Positions 1-10,491 of a DNA stretch of 64,000 nt are shown in pieces. Positions within the stretch are counted from its first letter, which is position 1, and every line of letters begins with the position of its first letter. This DNA is from Halichoerus grypus. Lineage: Eukaryota; Chordata; Mammalia; Carnivora; Phocidae. The DNA lies in contig NC_135716.1 of assembly GCF_964656455.1 (NCBI RefSeq), forward strand, positions 109,524,389-109,588,388. Reading direction: 5' to 3'. Made by a program: the position numbers and the translations under genes. The notes under the pieces are model-generated. The model did not search any database, was not told the DNA's origin, and saw nothing but the letters and a program-made list of their open reading frames with translations.

Positions 1-920
1 TTAATTAACTTGGTAGGTACAATTATCTGGAGTTCTAAGGAGGATTTAGCCAGCATCTCTGTTAAATGTGTGACTAGGAGTAGGTGGAACTGTAGCCTGG
101 TGAGGAGGCCCGTATTCTAATACCACGCAAGATGCAAGTATGTCCTTGTTAAAAATAGATCAGCAGCACCTCACAAGGAGGTTCCCTTAATCACCGGAGA
201 GCAGGCAGGCCTCCCATCCCCACAGGAGTAGAGAGAAAGTGTGAAAAAGCTTTTTCCTAATGACCTCAAGATGAGATTTACCGTTTGCCCTTTCTGGAAC
301 ATGTCCTGCCCCGTCTCTCATAGCTGCCATTCAAGTCTACTTTTTTTTTTACCAGTTAAATCTGGAAGTGTCTGCTTGGCCTAAAGGGAGAAATGAGGTA
401 TGAGTTACGGTACTCGTGGCTGGCTCTTGGAGACTCAAGCCCTTAAGGACTGGTTGGCATAATTTCTGTTCAATGTGTGAAGAGCTTCTGAAATCGGTGG
501 CTCGGAGAGTGTATGTGGTCCTAATAGGTACTCGCCTGTAACCTTCCAGGCTGCCCACACTACGCTGTGTTTTTACACTCTTTACATCTAATCCTCTCCT
601 AAATCCAAAGTGGGTGGTATTTTCTTCATTTGCGTATGAGAAACCGAAAACTAAAAGTAAGTTAGCTGGTTTTGAGGCCACATAGCAGTTTTATAGCACA
701 GCAAGGATTTGAAGGGAAGGGCTGAGCTAGCTTGAGAGCCGGTGAATACTGCTTCTTAAGAAAGATTCGGCACCAGGATTATTCAGTAAGCTCGCTTTAC
801 CCCTGAAATGAAGGTATTCCGTGAGTGTTCCCACTCAGTGTGAATTTCATAATTTATGGAATATTCCCAAGAACAGACCTGAGCCGCAGTTTTCACTTTT
901 CTCCTCTGTTCTGATACCAG
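1..920 (+). other. CNN3: CNN3 last intron (3' part)
   Basis: This non-coding stretch ends in an AG acceptor (ctgataccag) directly before the final CNN3 coding exon. I looked for the preceding calponin exon and did not find it. The 110-codon antisense ORF at 349-681 has no recognisable family. Around 570-700 there is a degraded MIR-like sequence (low-confidence match to the 'cacagctagtaag...gattcgaa' part of MIR). Confidence 0.75.
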
Positions 921-1262
921 GCGGGAATGTTAGCACCAGGTACAAGAAGAGACATCTATGATCAGAAGCTAACATTACAACCGGTGGACAACTCGACAAT
1001 TTCTCTCCAGATGGGAACCAACAAGGTTGCTTCCCAGAAAGGAATGAGTGTGTACGGGCTTGGGCGGCAAGTGTATGATCCCAAATACTGTGCCGCTCCC
1101 ACAGAACCGGTCATTCACAATGGAAGCCAAGGAACAGGAACAAATGGGTCTGAAATTAGCGATAGTGATTATCAGGCAGAATACCCAGATGAATACCATG
1201 GAGAGTACCAAGATGACTATCCCAGAGATTACCAATATGGCGACCAAGGCATTGATTATTAG
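921..1262 (+). CDS. CNN3: Calponin-3, final coding exon (partial gene)
   Basis: The exon encodes the last 113 residues of calponin-3 (acidic calponin), an actin- and tropomyosin-associated cytoskeletal protein. It starts right after the acceptor AG at 919-920 and ends in TAG at 1260-1262. Visible parts are the end of one calponin repeat (MLAPGTRRDIYDQKL), a complete third repeat running from ISLQMGTNK to YGLGRQVYDPKYC, and the long acidic, tyrosine-rich tail with alternating DY/EY pairs ending in DQGIDY. That tail separates CNN3 from CNN1 and CNN2. The known protein is about 329 residues, so roughly the last third is here. The N-terminal CH domain and the earlier repeats lie upstream of the window. 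The reading frame is intact, with no sign of pseudogenisation. It lies tail to tail with SLC44A3. Confidence 0.96.
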   Translation, partial: AGMLAPGTRRDIYDQKLTLQPVDNSTISLQMGTNKVASQKGMSVYGLGRQVYDPKYCAAPTEPVIHNGSQGTGTNGSEISDSDYQAEYPDEYHGEYQDDYPRDYQYGDQGIDY

Positions 1263-1764
1263 ATTGACACAGAGGAGCTCAGTATTTAGCCCATTGTTTT
1301 TATTCAGTGAGAACCAAGCTAGCCTTGAGTAATTTTTATCTTGTCTTCCTAAAACACTATTATGCTTATTGTACCTAAAAGAAATACTGCCTTACATACA
1401 TTCCCTTTTCCTTTTTCTGTCTCTTCCCTAAATAGTTGCCTTTTAGTGCTGTAACAGTTCAATCCTACAGCAGAAGCAATAACTCGCATATGAAGTAAAA
1501 AGGAATACTGTGGGAGGGGAGTACTCTTGTACAGCCAATTCTCTTATTCAAGACCTATGCATTTTTACAATCTCCATAATAACCTGGGATTTTCAAAGAC
1601 AGGAAGCTTTTTTTTTTTTTTTTTAACAGTTTAGTACTTGGTTTCTACGAGGAGGACTAAACTCATGCTTATAGCTACATGTGGTCTTCGCCAACTAAAT
1701 TTAAGATGCAGCATTTTAGAAATTTACATATCAATGTCTCTACAGTATTGTTTGCTAATTTTTA

Positions 1765-1770
1765 AATAAA
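1765..1770 (+). terminator. CNN3: Proximal polyadenylation signal of CNN3
   Basis: This is a canonical AATAAA about 500 nt after the stop codon, followed by a TG-rich stretch (gtgtgcatttgtgattatat) that could serve as the downstream element. It would produce the shorter 3' UTR. Whether it is used cannot be told from sequence alone. Confidence 0.6.
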
Positions 1771-2014
1771 GTCCTGATCCGTGTGCATTTGTGATTATAT
1801 GTGTACTCATTCTCTTCCCTGAACTGACAAGATCTTTTCAGAGCCGTGTTTCTAAAGGAGCGCTTACAAAATGGGCCCGCAGACGTTCAGGTCCGGGTGG
1901 TGCGTCCGCTCTTCCTGTTTGTGCCAATGTATCGATGTAGAGTTGCTCTGTGCTCTTCGACTGTATTTATTGCTGCATTTCTCAGCGTAAACTTATCCCA
2001 TTGTATTTTTTATA

Positions 2015-2020
2015 AATAAA
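2015..2020 (+). terminator. CNN3: Distal polyadenylation signal of CNN3
   Basis: This is a canonical AATAAA inside tataaataaatattt, about 750 nt after the stop codon. It is followed by a T run and is the last hexamer before the intergenic gap, so it is the likely end of the long CNN3 transcript. Confidence 0.7.
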
Positions 2021-2040
2021 TATTTTTTTTGAACATTCAC

Positions 2041-2520
2041 ACGAGCCACAGGCTGATTATTTTCTGGCTGACTTCCAGATAGATAGATAGATAGGTGAAG
2101 GCAGATTTTAAAACGTCCTCTTTTCCCAGTACTAAGTTACTCTGTCATTGCTTGACTGAATCCACACGACAACACACTCTCTGCTTGGGACCGAGGCTTA
2201 GCAAACAAACCGAAGGGACCTGCCCACTGTACACAGTCAGTGATTGCCAAGATTCAAACTGTTCTTTGACCATGATCTGACCCTTGCTTATTCCACTGAG
2301 AAGCACATGCCTCCAATTCATCCTAAATCCAACCTGGAATAATTTTAAAGTCATGCTGAGGAACATTGGTGGGGACTGGGTGGGGGTATTTTATATTCAT
2401 ATCCTAAGTGAATAAATATTAATAAATTAGGAGTAGGATCTACTTTTATGGTATTTTCTGGTATTCTAATGGCCAAACAATAAGGACAAAAAAACGAAGA
2501 ATAGGGTCCATCAGCCTTAC
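2041..2520. other. Intergenic gap between the convergent CNN3 and SLC44A3 3' ends
   Basis: About 0.48 kb separates the last CNN3 polyadenylation signal from the SLC44A3 one. It contains a short TAGA tetranucleotide run (about 2080-2095). Two small ORFs here (2095-2280 + and 2145-2366 -) overlap each other, are not similar to anything I recognise, and are not called. Confidence 0.7.
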
Positions 2521-2522
2521 CA

Positions 2523-2528
2523 TTTATT
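2523..2528 (-). terminator. SLC44A3: Candidate polyadenylation signal of SLC44A3
   Basis: AATAAA read on the minus strand lies about 60 nt past the SLC44A3 stop codon. It is the first such hexamer downstream. It would give a very short 3' UTR, and longer forms running toward CNN3 cannot be excluded. Confidence 0.5.
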
Positions 2529-2587
2529 CTGTGAATGACTCTTAGAAGAAGGCAACTTTCCAGGGACAGCTAACCAATGGGCACCTA

Positions 2588-2689
2588 TCACACCACAGGC
2601 TGGAGTTCCATGCCCTCCTCGTTCCTTAATGAGTGCTCAGCTCCCTGTGCCCTCACGGCGTTTACTCTGTTGATCCTTTTTACAAAACT
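2588..2689 (-). CDS. SLC44A3: CTL3 final coding exon (cytosolic C-terminal tail)
   Basis: This exon is too short and offset to be seen as a long ORF, but it is clear once the gene is traced. Read on the minus strand, an AG acceptor (tttttcag) precedes 33 codons and a TGA at 2588-2590. The peptide begins SFVKRINRVN, passes through HSLRNEEGMELQ and ends PVV. It is a hydrophilic tail that follows the last membrane segment and matches the C-terminus expected for CTL3. It joins the upstream exon in phase 0 (…QEFL / SFVKR…). The last residues are probably lineage-specific. Confidence 0.92.
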   Translation of the reverse strand, partial: SFVKRINRVNAVRAQGAEHSLRNEEGMELQPVV

Positions 2690-3874
2690 CTGAAAAACAA
2701 AAATGCGGGAGACCAGTGTTATGTATCCGCACTTTTGGCAACCACTTACTTGACCATATCATTCAGGGGAATGTAATCCTTAAAGTTTTCCCTGTTGAAT
2801 TAAAATATTTTAGGGGGGGAGATTTCCAAGTGGATTTTTAATCGGCAAAGTGCAAGTCAGAGAAAGAAGCCCCAGTTAGCTTCCTGCCACCATCAGAAAC
2901 CATTTCCTTAGGGTACATACAACTAAAGTGCTATTTGTTTTGTTTTGCTATTGTATTTTTAGGTTTTATATGGAGGTGGTTGAGAATACATTTAACTTTA
3001 AAACCAGAGAAGTGCTTGTTAAACTTCAGTGCCTGGCTGAACTGAGGAGTGCTTTGAATGCTGTTTCAAAGCCAAAGGGCTTTGGGGCCAGCTGGCTCAG
3101 TCGGTGAAGTGTGCAACTCTTGATCTCGGGGCTGTGGGTTCGAGCCCCACGTTGGGTGTAGAGATTACTTAAAATCTTAAAAAAAAGCAAAAGGGCTTTA
3201 ACACTTAACTTTTATGGCAACAGAATGAAAGAAAATTACTAAAACACCACTTCACCCAGATAGCACAGAGACTTCATTCAGTTGTTAAAATATCCCTGTC
3301 TACACCTGATAAGACAAATAAGCAACAACTGTGTTGGAAACAGCTGCCTGTTCTTCGCAGATAGAAGCCGAATGGGACTTGACAGGGTGTGGCTTCTCCT
3401 GCAGCGGTGGGCCTCGGTTAATAAGGGGCCTGAGAACCGCAGATCTGTCGGTTGCCACGTGTGTCCCCTAAAGCCCGCAGGGGAGGACATGACGCTTGAG
3501 GAGGCAAGAAAGCTTTGGAGAAAGATCAACTGTTAAACCTCCAGGCCACCTGAAAGGCCAGACCAAGCCTATAGCACCAAAGGGACTTGGACTGCTGTGT
3601 CCGGAACACCTGCCCAAGGTCATGTGGTCCGTATTCATTGTTCAGCTTCACTTCTCTCCAGGGAGAAGGGCTCAATGAGGGAAGTGGGTTCAGCCTCAGG
3701 AAACAGAACCCAAACCTCACTCCGGACATTCAGGCTGTGTGGTAGAAGCCCACAGAGCCCCCTGGAAGAGAAAATGAGGCGAGGTATGAGCCCCCTTTAT
3801 GTGCGACTGACTCTCTTACACTTTGGAGATTTTGAGGACTGAGATGGCAACAGGAAGTGAAATGTTTGGCTTAC
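2690..3874 (-). other. SLC44A3: SLC44A3 last intron
   Basis: This is a 1.2-kb intron with a minus-strand GT donor (3874/3873) and AG acceptor (2691/2690). It contains one CAN-SINE (3084-3188). The overlapping ORFs on both strands at 3.28-3.84 kb look like chance reading frames: none shows a domain and they shadow one another. Confidence 0.85.
3084..3188 (+). mobile_element. CAN-SINE (tRNA-Lys derived, short old type)
   Basis: The head resembles a tRNA with A-box-like (ggctcagtcgg) and B-box-like (ggttcgagccc) promoters, followed directly by 'gggtgtagagattactt' and an A-rich tail. Direct repeats of the target (aaagggcttt) lie on both sides, at about 3074-3083 and 3191-3200. This form lacks the CT-rich body of the later CAN-SINEs. 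Confidence 0.85.
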
Positions 3875-4111
3875 CAGAAACTCTTGGTCCATAAAGTAGG
3901 GCTTTTCTGACGATCCATCATTTGTTTCCAGGTCAACAGCAAAACACAGGAAGAGTGCATCCAGCACAGTTTCAAACACAGATAAAAAACTATGGGCTAC
4001 TAAGTAGGCAAAAAAAGCAACCAGCAGCAGAGGGATCACCCACACCTGGAGTGCACGGTTGTAGTTAAATGCCATCAGTCCTCCAAAAATAGTGAAACAC
4101 ACCACCAACAC
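3875..4111 (-). CDS. SLC44A3: CTL3 penultimate coding exon (last transmembrane segments)
   Basis: This is a 79-codon exon in phase 0, bounded by AG (4113-4112) and GT (3874-3873) on the minus strand. It starts VLVVCFTIFGGLMAFNYNR, a membrane helix continuing from the previous exon. It then has a second hydrophobic helix, VWVIPLLLVAFFAYLVAH, then the family-typical SFLSVFETVLDALFLCFAVD, and closes with the acidic cytosolic segment ETNDGSSEKPYFMDQEFL. The SVFETV…DALFLCF…D block is a hallmark of choline transporter-like (SLC44/CTL) proteins. CTL1 and CTL2 move choline and ethanolamine across plasma and mitochondrial membranes. The substrate of CTL3 is less well settled, so 'choline transporter-like' is a family assignment. 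Confidence 0.96.
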
Positions 4112-6129
4112 CTGTCCAAACAAGAGTTTGTTGAAAATCTTTATAAATTGGTTGGTTAGAATATTTTAGAAATGATTTTTGTCAGTTACAAGCAATAATT
4201 TCATATACATGCATATGTATGTGAGTGATTGTGTGTGCCCTATTATAAAGAATGCTTGTCAGAAAATGTCGTTACAGTGAAATTAATAAAAAAAGAAGAG
4301 CCGTGATACCAAAAGAAGGCCCAGTTAATTTGGAGGAGGGGGAAGAGAGTTGATGTATTTACATTTTATCTGTAGACATGATGATACTTCAAAAGTTTTA
4401 GTTTCTTCATTTGATACCCCCATAAGCATCTTCATTTAAAAACTTTTTAGTAAGTGCCATTTTAAAATAATGGTGCAACAATCCATTGAGTGGATATACT
4501 GTAGTTTAATATGTGATTGTTTTTACCACAGGGATTAAAGTGGAATGGCATTCCAATGCTGGCAGGGGAGATAAGAGGATTAATCCAGGCTCTTGCCATA
4601 TGTAATTATTTCCAGCAACATAATTATAGACCCATGATGTACCCAATTCTTTAACAGATAAAATGGAGTCCATCTGGAATCCCCATTGCCCTTGGATAGC
4701 CACAAAGATGGACATGAATGTCTGAATGCTACTTCATTCAAGAAATACAGGGAAATGGATTATTGCCTAAAATCCTTTTATAAAGACTTAAAAGACTTTT
4801 TGGAAGTAGTTATTAGACAACATATCACCCACAATCTTACCAAACTAACATAAACAATATTATCCGTTTAACTACAACTACAAAGATTATTTAGTCTGTT
4901 TTGAAAGGCATAATCAGTTTGTGCTTCTAGAGCTACTGTTGCATGAAAAATCTTGGGCCCAGCTGAGCCTTACAAAAATGTGCAACTAACATACCACCTG
5001 CGAAATCCACACATGTTATAACTTGTTACTGACAGTTAACTCTCATAGTAATGCACCAGGGACCTTTACCAAACGCCAGAGGCACAAAATGCTAAATGAG
5101 CCAGGAGTCCTTATTTGACTTTGGCCAGGTCACAACCAGAGACCAAGATCTTTTTCACTTTGGGACACCACCGAAGGTCTCAGCATTCAAGTCCTTGAGG
5201 ATGAATGGCTGGAAGCAGCCAGCATGTCCAGCTTGGAATAGTGAAGATGTGGCAGGAAGGACAGGAGGTCTGTGGTCAAGAATCTGAAGGGCGGGCAATC
5301 AAGTGGAAGTGGGATCAGGCAAACAGGTGTGCAGAATTAGGCCCAGTGGGTGACAGTCACATGGAAAGGGACATACCATGTCGTGTAGTGTAAAGAACCC
5401 TCAGCTCAAAGCATGGTCATTAGGGACTATCATACCACTTTCATCAATATTTCAGTTACTCTTCCCTACAACCTAGAAAGGCCACGTGTTCTCTTTAGTT
5501 AAGATATGAAGACTGAGGTTTGGAGTTGTCAAGGACCCCAACAAGTTCAGGGCTTGTCCTTCACACCATGACATGGAACTCTAAGATGCTCATTCACTGC
5601 ACTGCATACAAGACTACATACAATTCCTTGAAAAATACTATTCAGATGACAGCGGAAATGCACCTCTGGCCCCACTTGGGACGTTAACAATCTGTCTTTA
5701 TATTTGTGGACTTAATGCCCTTAAATAATACAGACCTTGTATTAGGTTCCAATACTATCCCCTTATATTTTATCACGAAAACCCCAGAAAATACATCCAT
5801 TTTATGAGGCTAGTAGCATTTTCATTTTAGATATGAAAAAGTGGGACTCAGAACGGTAGAGAGAATTGAGCATAGCTAAGAGTTAAGGGCTAGGATTCAA
5901 ATCATGACTTTATCTATTGGGGGATCCTGGACAAGTTATTAAACCTTAGTTTTCTCATCTGCAAAATAAGATGCCTCACAGGATGAAGGATTAAATGAGA
6001 GAATGAAACACAGCATCCACCAGAGAGTAAGCACTCAAGAAACATTTGTTCTCTTTCCAAGCCTTGCTGTATGGCTTAATGTTTGAATCCCAAGTTCCTT
6101 TATTTATTATTTTAGTGAAGACATCTCAC
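4112..6129 (-). other. SLC44A3: SLC44A3 intron (2.0 kb)
   Basis: This is mostly unique-looking intronic sequence, with an old MIR copy near 5865-6055. I see no coding exon, RNA gene or recent transposon in it. The short ORFs (for example 4506-4715 and 5096-5393) have no recognisable similarity. Confidence 0.8.
5865..6055 (+). repeat. MIR fragment
   Basis: The order of motifs matches the MIR core: 'gggctaggattcaaat', 'ctggacaagttattaaacc', 'ttttctcatctgcaaaat', 'aggattaaatgagag' and 'cagagtaagcactcaa'. It is heavily diverged, as expected for this old mammalian SINE. Confidence 0.75.
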
Positions 6130-6267
6130 CTTTCCTAGAAAAATTACGAAGTCTCCAAAGCAGTTAACAGATGTAAACTGACTTGAATTCTTGGATAAGA
6201 GTTTGAGTGCGTCTTGTGCGGATGTACAAAAGTCTGTCCCGTTAATGGCTGTTGCAGTGTAGGCATT
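6130..6267 (-). CDS. SLC44A3: CTL3 coding exon (extracellular/loop segment and start of a TM helix)
   Basis: This is a 46-codon exon in phase 0 with minus-strand AG (6269-6268) and GT (6129-6128). The peptide begins NAYTATAINGTDFCTSAQDA, the conserved SLC44 signature that follows the cysteine-rich loop. It carries an NGT and an NSS sequon, and ends NCFGDFVIFLGK, the first half of the helix completed by the next exon (VLVVCF…). Together with the neighbouring exons it forms the C-terminal membrane domain of the family. Confidence 0.96.
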
Positions 6268-7460
6268 CTGAAACACAAGACAATGATGAAAAAGATGAGG
6301 ATTCTTACACTGTTTCAGAGATAATAGAATGACAATACAGACTTATTTGCAAAATAAAGAAAAATGGTTACTATACACCATCTCTACCCATAACAAATCA
6401 TTTCATTTGGAAAGTCCCCGTCCAGTCTCTGATTATAGACACATATGTTTTCATACAGTAGCGGCAAATGGAAAAAATAAACAAGTATTTCTGGTCAGTA
6501 TGGTAGATGGGACATCCCACTACAAACACATGGAAATGATGGGTAAAGTGTCCACTTTTTTTTTTAACGCACAGCAGAGTTTGAGGGCAGAGAAGGAAGT
6601 TTAGGTGCTAGAACCAAAGCAGACCCTAGCAGTTAATGAGAGCTGAACTCACAGGCTCTTGATGGGCAGGAAATCAGTAAAGGCTTTAGAGGTAGGGGGC
6701 CAGGGACTTAACCCCTTAGGGTAAGAAACAATATTCAGGCCCTTGCTAAGGAACTGAACTCCCAGCATAAATTCAGACTCAACCAACCATCCCGGGAAAG
6801 TGGTTGGTACAGAAATACACGATCTGCCTGGGACCACTGAAATTATACTAGAGTCTGGGCAGGAGCAAAGCAAAACCACTTCCTTGTAAGCCAGGGAATG
6901 GTGGAGTCCCACAAACAACCACCCTTGAAGACAAGTAATGCTCATAGGAAAACTTTTCCGATGGCCCAAGGAAAAGAACATCACAACAGACAAGAGAATC
7001 TGTACCCTGAGAACAGTCTGAAGGTATTTAAGAAAGTATGTTTAAATGCTGGGACAATGGGGGGCACCTGGCTGACTTAGTAGGTACAGCATGTGACTCT
7101 TGGTCTTGGGGTCGTGAGTTTCAGCCCCATGTTAGGTGTAGAGATTAAAAACAAAATCTTAAAAAAATAAAAGATGCTAAGACAATGGAAAGAATAGTAG
7201 GAATGAACAGCTTGGTATGAAAAGTGAAGAGGAAGAGTCAAAAGCAAACCAAGTGGAAAGTTTAGAAATGAAAAAATATACAATTTAAGTGGCACAGTAT
7301 CATTACATACCTGGCTTTTTTCCTTTATATAATAAGCATTTTCATGTTCCTCCATGGCTTTTATAATTTTAATTTTTAATAAATACATGTTCTATCAGGT
7401 GTGTGGGTAGCTAGGGCATATCTAGACTATTCCAAATATTTTGCTATTATAACAACTATG
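6268..7460 (-). other. SLC44A3: Start of the 33-kb SLC44A3 intron
   Basis: Intronic sequence up to the SINE/L1 nest. Apart from the CAN-SINE at 7061-7172 it shows only unassigned sequence. The 114-codon minus ORF at 6649-6993 has no recognisable domain and is not called. Confidence 0.75.
7061..7172 (+). mobile_element. CAN-SINE (short type)
   Basis: The head ggggcacctggctgacttag leads to 'ggtgtagagatta' and an A-rich tail. Target-site duplications are visible as tgctgggacaatgg (about 7047-7060) and tgctaagacaatgg (about 7173-7188). The two mismatches between the duplications indicate some age. Confidence 0.85.
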
Positions 7461-7462
7461 CA

Positions 7463-7659
7463 GGGGCGCCTGGGTGGCTCAGTTGGTTAAGCGTCTGACT
7501 CTTGATTTTGGCTCAGGTCATGATCTCAGGGTCGTGAGATCCAGCCCCGTGAGGGGCTCTGCACTCAGCGGGTAGTCTGCTTGAGATTCTCTCCCTCTCC
7601 CACTACCCCTCTCCCAACTCGCACACACTCTCTAAAATAAATAAATCTTTAAAAAAAAA
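7463..7659 (+). mobile_element. CAN-SINE (full-length, host of the L1 insertion)
   Basis: This full-length copy has the head ggggcgcctgggtggctcag, the motif ggctcaggtcatgatctcag, a CT-rich body, and an aataaataaatcttt plus poly-A tail. The preceding aacaactatgca (7451-7462) reappears split: aacaacta follows the SINE tail, and tgca continues only after the L1 at about 14826. The L1 therefore landed in the tail/target duplication of this SINE. Confidence 0.9.
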
Positions 7660-7665
7660 CAACTA

Positions 7666-9513
7666 GGAGAGAGGGAGCAAGATGGCGGAGGAGTAGGAGA
7701 CCTGGATTTTGTCTGGTCTCAGGAATTCAGCTGGGTAGGGATCAAACCATTCTGAACACCTACAAACTCAACAGGAGATCGAAGAAAAGAATAGCAACAA
7801 CTCTCTGAACAGAAAAGCGACCACTTTCTGGAAGGTAGGACGTGCGGAGAAGTGAATCCGAGGCGATATTCGGGAGGATAGACGGCGGGGGAGGGGCCTC
7901 CGTCGGCAGCTTCTGCAAGTGATAGAGCCGCAAAGCACAAAATCGGAAATTTTAGAAGTCTGCTCCGCTGTGGGACGTCGCTCCGGTGGCTAAGTGGGGG
8001 GTGGAACCCTTGTGGGACAGTGTGGTCTCAGGACCCTCGGGGTCACAGAAAGACCGGGGGTGCCTGAGTGCGGCAGAGCTCCCAGGTATCAGAGCGGGGA
8101 AGCCGGCTGGAGAGACGGAGCCCAGGCGCGGGCTCTCAGCTCCGGGTTGCCATAAACCACGATCCGCAGCACAGTCAGGCCACTGCTCCTCCAGCAGGGA
8201 CCCAACAAGCGGCAGATCTGGGGAGACTCCCCTTCCTCCCCCGGGAGGAGCGGCATGGGAGCCCACGGCAGCGATCTGCTGGGTTTGGAGACTCCACACG
8301 GGGTCGGGTGCCAGAGATAGAAACGCGCGGTCACAGGCCGGGTGAGCACGGAGTGCGGCCGGAGACCGGGGAGACGGGAGTGACTGACTGCTTTTCTCTG
8401 GGGGCGCACTGAGGAGCGGGACCCCGAGTTCTCGGCTCCTCCGGGGCGGAGACTGGGAGGCCGCCATTTTCACTCTCGGCCTCCAAAGCTGTACTGAAAG
8501 CTTGCAGGGAACAAAAGCTCCCGAGAGCAAACCCGAGCAGATTACTTAGCCCGGACCGGGCAAGGGCGGGGCAATTCCGCCTCCGGCAAAGACATTTGGG
8601 AACCACGGCAACAGGCCCCTCCCCCAGAAGATCAGCGAGAACCGCCAGCCAAGACCAAGTTTACCGATCAATGAGAACGGCAGAACTCCAGCGCTAGGGG
8701 AATACTGCACATAGAATCCATGGCTTTTTTACCATGATTCTCTAGTCTTTCAAAATTAATTTTTTTTTAACTTTTTTTTTTTTGAATTTTTCTTTTTCCC
8801 TTTTTCAACCAACATCTTATCAATCCCTTTTTTAAAAAACATTTTTATTTTTCATTTTTAGAGTCATATTCTATCCCTTCACAGTAGTTACCCGTATTTT
8901 TGGCATATATATGTAAGTATATATATATATATATATATATAAGTTGTTCTCTCTTTAAAATTTTGAGATAGTTTCTTCTAACAGATCAAAATATACCCTA
9001 AATCTCTAGTGTATGGTTTTTTTCTACTCCCCTGCCTGATCACATTCTCTCCCTTTTTTCTTCTTCTTTTTTTTTAAATCCTCTTCTTTCTTTTTTCAAA
9101 CAACTTCTTATCAATTCCTTTTATAAAATTTTTTATAATTTCCATCTTTACAGTCATATCCCATCCTTTCATCATATCAACCCTTATTTTTGTACATATG
9201 TAAGTTTTTCTTTCTTTAAAATTTTGGGAGGCACTTTCTTCTAACAGACCAAAATACACCCAAAATCTAGTGTGTGGCACTGATCTATATACCAGCCTGA
9301 TCATATTTGATCATATTCTGGTTTTTTTTTGTTCTGTTTTTGTTTGTTTTTATCTTTATCTTTTTCTTTTTCTTTCTTTTTCTTTTTTCTCTCTTTCCCT
9401 TTCTTTTCCCACTACTTCAGGTCTGTTCTGACTTGTTTAGAGTATATTTTCTGGGAACGTTGTTACCCTGTTAGCATTTTGTTCTCTCATTAATCTATTC
9501 TCCTCTGGACAAA
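7666..9513 (+). promoter_or_regulatory. L1 5' UTR / internal promoter region
   Basis: There are 1.85 kb before ORF1. The first about 1 kb is GC- and CpG-rich and starts with an 'aagatggcgg' box resembling the YY1 site at the start of primate L1s. The second part (8740-9480) is T-rich with a (TA)n run at about 8920-8941 and diverged repeats of the type 'ttcttctaacaga…aaaata'. In L1 biology this region carries the sense promoter and often an antisense promoter. Promoter function here is inferred from position. Confidence 0.75.
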
Positions 9514-10491
9514 ATGACAAGACGGAAAAAATCACCTCAACAAAAAGAACAACAGGTAGTACCGACTGCCAGGGACCTACTCAATACAGACATTAGTACG
9601 ATGTCAGATCTAGAGTTCAGAATCATCACTTTAAAGATACTAGCTGGGCTTGAAAAAAGCATGGAAGTTATTAGAGAAACCCTTTCTGGAGAAGTAAAAG
9701 AACTAAAATCTAACCAAGTCGAAATCAAAAAGGCTATTAATGAGGTGCAATCAAATATGGGGGTGCTAACTGCTAGGATAAATGAGGCAGAAGAGAGAAT
9801 CAGTGATACAGAAGACCAAATGATGGAAAATAAAGAAGCTGAGAAAAAGAGAGATAAACAACTACTGGATCACGAGGGCAGAATTCGAGAGATAAGCGAT
9901 ACCATAAGACGAAACAACATTAGAATAATTGGGATCCCAGAAGAAGAAGAAAGAGAGAGAGGGGCAGAAGGTATAATGGAGCAAATTATAGCAGAGAACT
10001 TCCCTAATTTGGGAAAGGAAACAGGCATCAAAATCCAGGAAGCACAGAGAACCCCTCTCAAAATCAATAAAAATAGGTCAACACCCCGACATCTAATAGT
10101 AAAACTTACGAGTCTCAGAGACAAAGAGAAAATCCTGAAAGCAGCTCGGGAGAAGAGATATGTAACCTACAATGGTAGAAACATTAGATTGGCAACAGAC
10201 CTATCCACAGAGACCTGGCAGGCCAGAAAGGAGTGGCAGGATATATTCAGAGCACTAAATGAGAAAAATATGCAGCCAAGAATACTATATCCAGCTAGGC
10301 TGTCATTGAAAATAGAAGGAGAGATAAAAAGCTTCCAGGACAAACAAAAACTAAAGAAATTTGCAAACACGAAACCAGCCCTACAAGAAATCTTGAAAGG
10401 GGGTCCTCTAGCAAAGAGAGAGCCTAAAAGCAACATAGACCAGAAAGGAACACAGACAATATACAGTAACAGTCACCTTACAGGCAATACA
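9514..10491 (+). pseudogene. L1 ORF1 (RNA-binding nucleic-acid chaperone), stop codon absent
   Basis: ORF1p of L1 coats the L1 RNA as a trimer. From the ATG at 9514 (MTRRKKSPQQKEQQ) one sees a basic N-terminus and then a heptad-rich coiled coil (about residues 45-125). The RRM-like domain follows, beginning around NNIRIIGIPEEEERERG (about 130-200), and then the C-terminal domain with PRHLIVKLTSLRDKEKILKA and YNGRNIRLATDLS. The frame stays open for 326 codons and runs without a stop into the ORF2 start at 10492. Normal L1s have a stop and a short gap here, so the stop has been lost or never existed in this copy. Confidence 0.88.

Larger units (their letters stand above)
1263..2040 (+). other. 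CNN3: CNN3 3' UTR
   Basis: AT-rich, non-coding sequence runs from the CNN3 stop to the region of the distal polyadenylation signal. Two AATAAA hexamers (1765-1770 and 2015-2020) would give 3' UTRs of about 0.5 and 0.77 kb. It includes a long T run (about 1610-1624). The exact cleavage points are inferred. Confidence 0.8.

Noticed and set aside
3087..3160. tRNA-like sequence with A- and B-box motifs
   Set aside because: It is the head of a CAN-SINE, followed by the SINE body, an A tail and target duplications, so it is not a functional tRNA gene. The same holds for the other SINE heads.
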